From an uncultured Erysipelotrichaceae bacterium (lineage in GTDB: Bacteria; Bacillota_I; Bacilli_A; RF39; UBA660): a stretch of DNA of 11,082 nt. The DNA is taken from contig CACXEZ010000046.1 of the NCBI GenBank assembly GCA_902766815.1, positions 1 through 11,082 on the forward strand, in the 5' to 3' direction. Shown here in pieces: positions 1 to 5,510 of this stretch. Under the pieces are notes generated by a model, which saw only the letters and a program-made list of their open reading frames with translations, was not told the origin of the DNA and searched no databases. Position numbers and translations under genes: made by a program. How positions within the stretch are numbered: position 1 is the stretch's first letter; every line of letters starts with the position of its first letter.

Positions 1-1255
1 AAATTAAATTAGGTAGTTCTTTTTTCTTATTTTCTATCTGGAAGATAGATGTGAATTCATCTAGGCTATCTAGTTTTTTACTTGTGTGTAGTGTCATTAA
101 AACTTCACCTTTTTTTACTTGATCACCTACTTGTTTATTTAAGATAATACCAGCCCCATAGTCTAGTTTATCTTCAAGAGATTCTCTTCCTGCTCCTAAA
201 TGTACAGATAATTTTCCTAAGGTTCTAGCATCAATTTTATTTATATACCCAGACATGTTACTTTTTACTTCATAAGTATATCTACTTTTTGGTAAGAAGA
301 TTAAATTTCCTCCTTGAGATCTTACAAATTCTCTAAATTTTTTGTAAGCAGCACCATTTTCTAGATTTTTTAGTACTTTTTCTTTAGCTTCTTCATAGGA
401 AATATCAAGTCCTAGACTAACCATATAACTGGAAAGTTCAATACATAAATCTTTTAGTGGACCTTCTTTTTTATTTTTTAATATATCTATTGCTTCTTCT
501 ACTTCTAAAGAGTTTCCTATGTTATTGCCTAGAGGAATATCCATGTTGGTAAGTAAGCATACTACTCTCATGTTATAAGCAATACCTATTTTTATCATTA
601 ATTTTGCTAGTTCTTTTGCGGATTTTTTTGTTTTGATTAATGCTCCACTTCCTACTTTTACATCGATGACTAAATTTTTAGAGCCACTAGCAATTTTTTT
701 GCTCATGATAGAAGATGCAATCAAAGCGTTTGATTCTACTGTTCCAGTTACATCTCTTAAAGCATATATTTTTTTATCAGCTGGTACTAGGTTTGCAGTT
801 TGGCTTACGATAGATATTCCTACTTTTTTTACGTTTTCTAGGAATTTCTCTTCTGTTAAATTGACATGGAATTTGGGAATGGATTCTAATTTGTCGATGG
901 TACCTCCTGTATGTCCTAATCCTCTTCCGCTCATTTTAGCGACTTTACAGCCACAAGATGCAACGATTGGTCCAACAATCATAGTCGTTTTATCTCCTAC
1001 ACCACCAGTAGAATGTTTATCAACAACATGTTCTATACTACTTAAGTCTAATTTTTCACCACTTTCTAACATATATTTTGTTAGGGTAATAATCTCATGT
1101 TCTGTCATTCCTTTTAAGACAATAGCCATTAATAGACTACTCATTTGATAGTCCGGGATATTTCCTTTTACATAGTCATCTATGATGTATTTAATTTCTT
1201 CTTCTTTTAGAATTTTTCCTAATCTTTTTTTGTTAATTATTTCTAATATGTCCAT
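1..1255 (-). CDS. pdp: Pyrimidine-nucleoside phosphorylase (3' end cut by window edge)
   Basis: Cytosolic salvage enzyme that phosphorolyses uridine, thymidine or deoxyuridine to a free base and (deoxy)ribose-1-phosphate. About 418 codons are visible from the ATG at 1255; the family is about 430-435 residues, so only the last few are missing. The translation carries the family signatures: KHSTGGVGDKTT (residues 80-91, phosphate site), MSGRGLGHTGGT (108-119), ALRDVTG (165-171) and IASSIMSKK (179-187). Arg167, Ser182 and Lys186 sit where the base-binding residues of the Geobacillus enzyme are known. A C-terminal alpha/beta lobe with a GAG(R/I) repeat pattern follows. The SD AAGGAGAG overlaps the scpB stop codon, 11 bases upstream, so this is the third gene of the scpA-scpB-pdp operon. 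The MSGRGLGHTGG and KHSTGG motifs are shared with thymidine phosphorylase (deoA). I prefer pdp because of the Bacillota-type sequence. Confidence 0.93.
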   Translation of the reverse strand, partial: MDILEIINKKRLGKILKEEEIKYIIDDYVKGNIPDYQMSSLLMAIVLKGMTEHEIITLTKYMLESGEKLDLSSIEHVVDKHSTGGVGDKTTMIVGPIVASCGCKVAKMSGRGLGHTGGTIDKLESIPKFHVNLTEEKFLENVKKVGISIVSQTANLVPADKKIYALRDVTGTVESNALIASSIMSKKIASGSKNLVIDVKVGSGALIKTKKSAKELAKLMIKIGIAYNMRVVCLLTNMDIPLGNNIGNSLEVEEAIDILKNKKEGPLKDLCIELSSYMVSLGLDISYEEAKEKVLKNLENGAAYKKFREFVRSQGGNLIFLPKSRYTYEVKSNMSGYINKIDARTLGKLSVHLGAGRESLEDKLDYGAGIILNKQVGDQVKKGEVLMTLHTSKKLDSLDEFTSIFQIENKKKELPNLI

Positions 1256-1266
1256 AGTATCTCTCC

Positions 1267-1842
1267 TTATTCTTCTTTTGTATCGTTTACTTCTTTATAA
1301 TTTGAATGAAATAAATCTTTTTCTGTATCTTCATCTATAGATACTTTAGTAATGTCTGGTAATTCTTCTTTTGTTGATAGACCAAAGTAATCTAGGAAAT
1401 CATCGGTTATTTTATATAATATTGGATGCCCTGGAGCGTCGGATCTTCCTGATTCTTTGATTAATCCTTTTGCTAATAATTTTCTTAATACAAAGATGGA
1501 GTCTACTCCTCTCATTTCATCAATTTGATTTCTGGTGATGGGTTCATTATAAGCAATGATTGCTAGAACTTCTAAAGCTGCTTGAGATAAAACATGGGTT
1601 GTAGGACTTTCTAGTAATTTTTGATAATATTCTTTGTGTTCTTGTTTTGTTGTTAGTTTGAAAGTATTTCCTAAATAATTAAGTCTTAATCCTCTGGAAT
1701 CGTTTTCATAACTTACTTTTAGTTTATATACTAGTTGCTTTGCTTCTTCTTCTTCTAGGGATAAAATAGACATTACTTCTTTTAAAGTAAGTCCGTTATC
1801 CCCTTGGACAAAAAGTAATCCTTCTAATATTCCTTCCATCAT
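1267..1842 (-). CDS. scpB: Segregation and condensation protein ScpB
   Basis: Kite-family subunit that dimerises and, with ScpA, bridges the SMC ATPase heads in the condensin complex that compacts and segregates the chromosome. The 191-residue product has two winged-helix domains. The second contains the family block LSQAALEVLAIIAYNEPITR (residues 85-104), RGVDS (111-115) and GRSDAPGHPILYKIT (132-146), and an acidic tail follows. Start choice: an ATG at 1851 also opens this frame, but the SD AGAAGGA runs into it with no spacing. The ATG at 1842 lies 8 bases after the SD and overlaps the scpA stop as ATGA, implying translational coupling. It lies between scpA and pdp in one operon. Confidence 0.95.
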   Translation of the reverse strand: MMEGILEGLLFVQGDNGLTLKEVMSILSLEEEEAKQLVYKLKVSYENDSRGLRLNYLGNTFKLTTKQEHKEYYQKLLESPTTHVLSQAALEVLAIIAYNEPITRNQIDEMRGVDSIFVLRKLLAKGLIKESGRSDAPGHPILYKITDDFLDYFGLSTKEELPDITKVSIDEDTEKDLFHSNYKEVNDTKEE

Positions 1843-2561
1843 TGTGCACATCCTTCTATTGTTATTTTTGAAAAATTATTCTCTTGTATTAGTATTATAT
1901 TTTCTTCTTTGGCTAATTCTAAGATGGCTAAAAAAGTCACAATAATATAACTTTTGTTGTAATACTCAAATAATTCTGTAAATTCTATTTTCTTTTGAGA
2001 AAATAGTTTTTTTCTTATATCTTCTTTTCTAATTTTTACGCTATATTCTTTATTAGTGATTTTTGTATGAATTGGCTTTTCCATGTTTTTTCTGTTTAAA
2101 AATTCTATGAATGCATTCATTAAATCATCTACTGTTGTATCTGTATCATTGATGAATTTTTGGTTCATGATTTCGTTTAGTTTGGTCGGAGCTTTTGTAT
2201 AAATTGTTCTTCTATCTAATTCTAATTTTTTGAAATCTTTGGTAATACATTTGTATTTTTCGTATTCTATTAATTTTTGAATTAATGTTTCTCTGGTTTC
2301 TTCTTCTTCTACTTCCTCTTCTTCTTTTTCTGGTGTTGGAAGTAAAGATTTAGATTTTATTTCCATTAGATTTGCGGCCATGACTAAATATTCAGAAGCA
2401 ATGTCAATATTTAATTTTTCCCATTGATGAATATAATTTAAGTATTGATTGGTAATCTCACAAATGTTGATGTCATAGATATCAATATTTGACTCACGTA
2501 CTAAATGTAAGAGTAAATCTAATGGTCCTTCAAAATCATCTATTTTAATTATGTATTCCAT
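1839..2561 (-). CDS. scpA: Segregation and condensation protein ScpA (kleisin)
   Basis: Kleisin subunit of the bacterial SMC-ScpAB condensin. Its N-terminal domain contacts the SMC neck, its C-terminal winged helix binds the SMC cap, and ScpB binds the middle. The 240 residues show the N-terminal hallmark FEGPLDLLLHLV (10-21), the helix block ASEYLVMAANLMEIKSKSLLP (55-75), a Glu-rich linker (78-91), and a C-terminal winged-helix block with FTELFEYY (194-201) and FLAILELAKE (210-219). This is the usual length. The stop TGA overlaps the scpB start, so the two are coupled. The SD is poor (only GTGAT upstream of the ATG), and the transcript start predicted from the promoter at 2589-2617 leaves a leader of only about 20 bases. 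Confidence 0.96.
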   Translation of the reverse strand: MEYIIKIDDFEGPLDLLLHLVRESNIDIYDINICEITNQYLNYIHQWEKLNIDIASEYLVMAANLMEIKSKSLLPTPEKEEEEVEEEETRETLIQKLIEYEKYKCITKDFKKLELDRRTIYTKAPTKLNEIMNQKFINDTDTTVDDLMNAFIEFLNRKNMEKPIHTKITNKEYSVKIRKEDIRKKLFSQKKIEFTELFEYYNKSYIIVTFLAILELAKEENIILIQENNFSKITIEGCAQ

Positions 2562-2588
2562 CTTATCACTGCCATTCTTCTATTCATG

Positions 2589-2617
2589 ATTATATCATAA
2601 ACTTTATTTTTTGAAAA
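2589..2617 (-). promoter_or_regulatory. Extended -10 promoter for scpA-scpB-pdp
   Basis: Read on the minus strand, a perfect TATAAT (2594-2589) is preceded by TGA, giving the extended -10 form TG-N-TATAAT. It lies 17 bases downstream of TTTTCA (2617-2612, 4/6 match to TTGACA). The predicted start near 2582 is about 20 bases before the scpA ATG. Confidence 0.65.
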
Positions 2618-2641
2618 TGAAATCTATTATTTTTGTTTTTT

Positions 2642-2677
2642 AAAATAGAAAAAATTCTTGATTTTGTCAAGAATTTT
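2642..2677 (-). terminator. Rho-independent terminator of rpsU-yqeY
   Basis: A perfect 11-bp inverted repeat (2651-2661 with 2667-2677; 5-base loop) begins at the yqeY stop codon. On the minus strand it is followed by the U-rich run TTCTATTTT. The stem is AT-rich with two G-C pairs, and its outer pairs extend the U-tract. The same DNA contains a TTGACA (2670-2665) spaced 17 bases from TATTTT, so it may also supply a second scpA promoter. Confidence 0.75.
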
Positions 2678-3125
2678 ATAGATTGCTTAATTTTTCTTTT
2701 ATGATATTACTGATTTCTTTCATATCATATTTTCCTTTTACTTTAGGGGTTACGCCTTTCATAATAAGCCCCATCTGTTTGGGAGAGGTAGGATTTACTT
2801 CTTTGAAGACTTCATCAATGATAGCCATTACTTCCTCTTCTGTTAATTGTTTTGGCATGTATGCTTTTAAAATAGTAATTTCATCTGTATATTGTTTTAC
2901 TAGGTCATCTCTTCCAGCACGAGTAAATTCTTCTACTGAATCATTACGCATTTTAATTTGTTTTTCGATAACATCAATTGCTTCTTCGTCAGATAGTTCA
3001 TGTTTTGAATTGATTTTAGCTATTTGAAGGGCGCTTTTTACCATACGGATTACATTTAATTTTTCTTTATCTTGGTTTTTCATTGCTGTTTTTACATCTT
3101 CATTGATTTGTTCTACTAAACTCAT
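2676..3125 (-). CDS. yqeY: GatB/YqeY domain protein
   Basis: Small cytosolic protein of the YqeY family. Its fold matches the C-terminal tRNA-recognition domain of amidotransferase subunit GatB, but its own role is not settled. The 149 residues show the family pattern: AMKNQDKEKLNVIRMVKSAL (14-33), the KMRNDSVEEFTRAGRDDLV block (58-76), KAYMPKQLTEEE (87-98), and the C-terminal MGLIMKGVTPKVKGKYDMKEIS (118-139). Start choice: a GTG at 3131 opens the frame two codons earlier but is only 3 bases from the SD AAGGAAG. The ATG at 3125 is 9 bases from it and gives the typical MSL start. It sits about 21 bases after rpsU, the well-known rpsU-yqeY pairing, and is closed by the hairpin at its stop codon. 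Confidence 0.95.
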   Translation of the reverse strand: MSLVEQINEDVKTAMKNQDKEKLNVIRMVKSALQIAKINSKHELSDEEAIDVIEKQIKMRNDSVEEFTRAGRDDLVKQYTDEITILKAYMPKQLTEEEVMAIIDEVFKEVNPTSPKQMGLIMKGVTPKVKGKYDMKEISNIIKEKLSNL

Positions 3126-3146
3126 ATCCACACGCTTCCTTTTCTA

Positions 3147-3365
3147 TTAAGCAGCATATTTTTTACTATTGCTTCTACTATAGTTATTATTTTTTCTGCT
3201 ATTTCTTCTTGAGTTGATTGTATTTTTTTTCTTCTCTTCTCTTCTTCTAACTCCAGGTTTTTTATATTCTTTTTTTTCTCTAACTGCTGAAAGGGTTGGA
3301 GCTGATTGTGTTCTAAGTATTCTAAGAGCACCATCAATATTATTATTCTTAACGTTTACTGACAT
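3147..3365 (-). CDS. rpsU: Small ribosomal subunit protein bS21 with unusual tail
   Basis: Component of the 30S platform near the 3' end of 16S rRNA, involved in initiation. Residues 1-47 follow the bS21 pattern: an N-terminal strand (VNVKNNN), then DGALRILRTQ, VREKKEYKKPGVRRR (residues 28-42) and a Lys-rich stretch. The remaining 25 residues are an Asn/Ser/Arg/Lys low-complexity tail, making 72 residues against the usual 57-70. The tail begins right after an A8 run (3230-3223 on the minus strand). A one-base insertion there would end the protein at a TAG (3201-3199) after about 55 residues, closer to the canonical form. The SD GGGAGG is well spaced, the promoter is at 3397-3425, and yqeY follows in the same transcript. 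Confidence 0.9.
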   Translation of the reverse strand: MSVNVKNNNIDGALRILRTQSAPTLSAVREKKEYKKPGVRRREEKKKNTINSRRNSRKNNNYSRSNSKKYAA

Positions 3366-3396
3366 TTTCTATCCCTCCCTTCCACATTCGTTATCA

Positions 3397-3425
3397 ATTA
3401 TAACATCAATTTTTAAAATAAACAA
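3397..3425 (-). promoter_or_regulatory. Extended -10 promoter for rpsU-yqeY
   Basis: On the minus strand a perfect TATAAT (3402-3397) is preceded by TGT (extended -10 form TG-N). It lies 17 bases from a weak -35, TTGTTT (3425-3420). A GGGAGG SD and the rpsU ATG follow about 30 bases downstream. Confidence 0.6.
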
Positions 3426-3468
3426 TAATTTTTTTTGTTTTATTATACTTTTTTGTTAAAGTAAACTA

Positions 3469-3509
3469 AAAGTAAAAAAAGAACTTCAAAAAAATTCTTT
3501 TTTTACTTT
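3469..3509 (-). terminator. Hairpin terminator after the holin-like gene
   Basis: A perfect 15-bp inverted repeat (3469-3483 with 3495-3509; 11-base loop) lies 9 bases beyond the stop of the holin-like gene. The downstream arm on the minus strand carries a seven-T run inside the stem, and the sequence just beyond it is only moderately U-rich. The other orientation also ends in a T run (3511-3515), but no plus-strand gene feeds it. Confidence 0.6.
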
Positions 3510-3518
3510 ATTTTTGAT

Positions 3519-3860
3519 TCATGACAAATTATTATTAGTATCTTTTGGTGATGTGGTTTTATGAATCGTACTTTCTATTAGTATTTGTAATTCTAAATTG
3601 GTGACTTGAATCTTTTTTTCTTTTAAGATTTGGCCTAGATCAGTAACCATTTTCTGTATTTTTTCTTCTTTTGTTAAATTAGGATATAACTCTTCTATTT
3701 CATGATATACCATCTCAGCTTCTTCTTTTTCTAACTTATGTTGATAGTATTGCTTTAGTGTGTTTTTGATGTTGACTCCTATATAGGACAATATTCCGGT
3801 TATAGCTGTAGCAATGATATGAAACCCATAATCTGTCACGAAATTTGTTATGATATTCAT
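3519..3860 (-). CDS. LLH-type phage holin-like small membrane protein
   Basis: A 113-residue protein with one N-terminal membrane segment (about residues 12-31, YGFHIIATAITGILSYIGVN). A basic/charged helix follows, then the layout of LLH-family (superfamily 6) holins: an E-rich helix ending HEIEELYPNL (53-62), TKEEKIQKMVTDLGQILKEK (63-82) and a terminal helix VTNLELQILIEST (86-98). Holins of this family are phage membrane proteins that permeabilise the cell for lysis; here no endolysin or other phage gene is nearby, so any lytic role is unproven. Start choice: an ATG at 3866 abuts the SD GGAGG with no spacer. The ATG at 3860 is 6 bases from it. The gene is monocistronic between two hairpins. 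The family call rests on remembered sequence pattern. Confidence 0.62.
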   Translation of the reverse strand: MNIITNFVTDYGFHIIATAITGILSYIGVNIKNTLKQYYQHKLEKEEAEMVYHEIEELYPNLTKEEKIQKMVTDLGQILKEKKIQVTNLELQILIESTIHKTTSPKDTNNNLS

Positions 3861-3907
3861 ACCCATCCTCCAATATATTGTATTTTGATTTTACTTTATC
3901 GGATATA

Positions 3908-3942
3908 GAAAAAGTCTAAGAAATTATTTTTTCTTAAACTTT
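3908..3942 (-). terminator. Terminator of the SipW-type exported protein gene
   Basis: On the minus strand a 13-bp stem (3942-3930 with 3923-3911, one G-U pair) with a 6-base AAATAA loop starts 2 bases after the stop codon. It leads into a T5 run (3913-3909), a standard intrinsic terminator layout. Confidence 0.75.
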
Positions 3943-3944
3943 AT

Positions 3945-4526
3945 TTATTCTTTTATATTAGAAGTACAATTGGCATCTGCGTAAAGATACCCTGAGTAGG
4001 ATTTTCCTTCGTAAGAACCTCCTGATATGCTGTTATCAATCCAAATATAAACATCATATTGTTTTTCAATGTAAGCTAGCGTTATTGTTGCTAATGAAAT
4101 ATCGCTGTTACTTTGTTGAATAATGCCACTAGCAACTTCTTCCGAACCATCATATATCACATACCGAAAAGCTCTGCTAGCAGACTGTTCTGAGGCAAGG
4201 GGAATATCTGATCCTTCATTGGTATGTAAATAAATAGTTGCTTCTGTATAATTAATATTATTTACGTCTTTATATAGAGTAATTTGTGAATGAACTCCTT
4301 CAAGATAACTTGATGAGGTGGATAAATTTGCATTGGTTATATTTGTTTCATAATATATTGCTCCAAAGCAACCTGGTGTTCCGGTCATACTTCCATCATC
4401 AGGAGATGCTATAGATAGAAATGCATAAGTTGAAGATACTACGGTCATGGCATACACAATAAGAGCTAAAACAAATATTATTATTCTTTTTTTCTTGGGT
4501 AGGTGTTTTTGTTTATTAGTAGACAT
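3945..4526 (-). CDS. Exported protein with SipW/TasA-like N-terminus
   Basis: A 193-residue secreted or membrane-anchored protein of unknown function. A very basic N-terminus (KQKHLPKKKR, 5-14) precedes a hydrophobic segment (15-38) ending VVSSTYAFLSIASPDD. This resembles the atypical signal peptides processed by SipW-like signal peptidases in TasA/camelysin-type proteins. The mature part is rich in Ser, Thr, Tyr and Asn and looks like a beta-sandwich. It ends in a block (YDVYIWIDN, 157-165; GKSYSGYLYADA, 174-185) of a kind recurring in such exported proteins. The only two cysteines, Cys53 and Cys187, bracket the mature domain and could form a disulphide. It has no LPXTG motif or C-terminal anchor, so it is not an obvious sortase substrate. 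It has its own promoter and terminator. Whether it forms fibres is unknown. Confidence 0.6.
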   Translation of the reverse strand: MSTNKQKHLPKKKRIIIFVLALIVYAMTVVSSTYAFLSIASPDDGSMTGTPGCFGAIYYETNITNANLSTSSSYLEGVHSQITLYKDVNNINYTEATIYLHTNEGSDIPLASEQSASRAFRYVIYDGSEEVASGIIQQSNSDISLATITLAYIEKQYDVYIWIDNSISGGSYEGKSYSGYLYADANCTSNIKE

Positions 4527-4561
4527 TTTTATCCACTTCCTTACTCTTCTATTTCTTTTTT

Positions 4562-4590
4562 ATTGTAGCAAAAAACGATAAAGAAGTCAA
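4562..4590 (-). promoter_or_regulatory. Near-consensus promoter inside the upstream terminator
   Basis: On the minus strand TTGACT (4590-4585, 5/6) and TACAAT (4567-4562, 5/6) are separated by exactly 17 bases, and the gene's SD AAGGAAG and ATG (4526) follow. The -35 occupies the loop and one arm base of the terminator hairpin at 4576-4601. The spacer contains the terminator's right arm and its T6 run. Confidence 0.72.
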
Positions 4591-4601
4591 TTTCTTTATC
4601 G
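4570..4601 (-). terminator. Terminator of the sortase-membrane protein operon
   Basis: A perfect 10-bp stem (4601-4592 with 4585-4576) with a 6-base loop ATTGAC directly follows the TAG stop of the last operon gene. On the minus strand it leads into T6 (4575-4570), a canonical intrinsic terminator. Confidence 0.88.
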
Positions 4602-5492
4602 CTAGTTTATCTCTTTTACTTTTTTTAATAAATTATATTCATCAATACTAATTCTATTTAATATACTAGCATTGTTTAAATCTATTGTTGTTAAGTTACT
4701 TATTCCCAGTTTTGTACAAATACCTTTTAATATTTTATTTTCTTCTAATGTATACCCATTCATTAATTTAGCATGAATGTCATCATTTAAAATATAATAA
4801 TTTTTTATAATGTTTTCTGTATTACTATCTTCAAAGATGATACTTGCGTTTTCACCATGAATATAGAAATTTCTTTTATCCTGATAATTTAATAATTGTT
4901 CTGGAGTTAATGTATCTTCAGCTTTTATTTTCTCTTTTTTTCTATATGGTTTTATCTTTGAAAAGTTCAAGCTAGGTATTATTATTTTTGGTAAAGTTAT
5001 TTCTTTTGATGTTTTGTTATTTAAAATATAATGACCTATATACGTTAAGGATATTATAATTAAATATAGGATAAAAATTATAAAACTTAAATCAATGAAA
5101 TTTACAGCATTTTTAACATCCATAATATAGAAATTATTAAATTTATTTCCTAACACAACAGATGATATTGCTCCTAAGATAATAATTAGAAGTGTGAATA
5201 ATGAATAATTTAAAATTTTATATACTAATCTAAGGGAACGATTCATGGTATATAGAACGATCATATTAGTGGTAATTAATAGTATCAAGTAACTTTTTAC
5301 ATCTAAGAATTTTAATTTGAAGATACTATTAATTACATCGTTCAAGTAAGAATAACTTAATATGGTAAATAATAGATAAATTCCTAATAGAGTTAGAATT
5401 CTTATGGGCGTGGTTTTTTTATCTTTTAAATATATTCTTGCTATCATTAGAAATAATATATTTAATGTAAGATAGCATATGTTGATTCCCAT
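4602..5492 (-). CDS. Polytopic membrane protein with C-terminal cytoplasmic domain (copy 2)
   Basis: I do not recognise a named family. The 296 residues begin with five predicted membrane segments (about 5-22, 32-50, 68-83, 92-115, 133-157). Basic loops after segments 1 and 3 (KDKKTTPIR; NRSLRLVYK) and a basic stretch after segment 5 give an N-out/C-in topology. A Lys-rich linker (160-192) leads to a soluble tail containing YTLEENKIL (247-255) and LTTIDL (267-272). Topology, the MN-x-VYK loop after segment 3 and the tail motifs match the preceding gene (5511-6713), so the two look like diverged tandem paralogues. The SD AAAGGGGGA is strong and the gap to the upstream gene is 18 bases. It is the last gene of the sortase operon, and a terminator starts at its stop. 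No catalytic motif is visible. Confidence 0.8.
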   Translation of the reverse strand: MGINICYLTLNILFLMIARIYLKDKKTTPIRILTLLGIYLLFTILSYSYLNDVINSIFKLKFLDVKSYLILLITTNMIVLYTMNRSLRLVYKILNYSLFTLLIIILGAISSVVLGNKFNNFYIMDVKNAVNFIDLSFIIFILYLIIISLTYIGHYILNNKTSKEITLPKIIIPSLNFSKIKPYRKKEKIKAEDTLTPEQLLNYQDKRNFYIHGENASIIFEDSNTENIIKNYYILNDDIHAKLMNGYTLEENKILKGICTKLGISNLTTIDLNNASILNRISIDEYNLLKKVKEIN

Positions 5493-5510
5493 GGTTGTCC
5501 CCCTTTCTTA

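Noticed and set aside
633..1148. Plus-strand open frame of 171 codons
   Set aside because: It lies wholly inside pdp on the opposite strand, and the pdp frame carries all the family signatures. It is a shadow frame.
1839..1842. Genetic code 4 (TGA as Trp), suggested by Mollicutes-like features
   Set aside because: TGA ends scpA exactly at the scpB start and ends the holin-like gene before its hairpin. Genes use TGG for Trp and have no in-frame TGA.
2545..2587. Possible 12-codon leader ORF (ATGAATAGAAGAATGGC...) before and overlapping scpA
   Set aside because: It has no SD and starts only a few bases after the predicted transcript start. No regulatory codon run or attenuator hairpin is seen.
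3122..3337. 71-codon minus-strand frame overlapping rpsU, ending in a helix-like stretch
   Set aside because: It overlaps rpsU and the yqeY start in another frame and has no SD of its own. The rpsU frame matches bS21 over its first 47 residues. Considered as a frameshift product, but the shift needed for a normal bS21 length leads to a different stop (3201-3199).
3867..3910. Promoter for the holin-like gene (TACAAT just before its SD)
   Set aside because: No acceptable -35 at 16-18 bases. The -10-like sequence would leave almost no leader before the SD.
3945..4526. Sortase substrate with an LPXTG-like C-terminus
   Set aside because: The C-terminus is a short hydrophilic tail (ANCTSNIKE) with no LPXTG, no hydrophobic anchor and no basic end.
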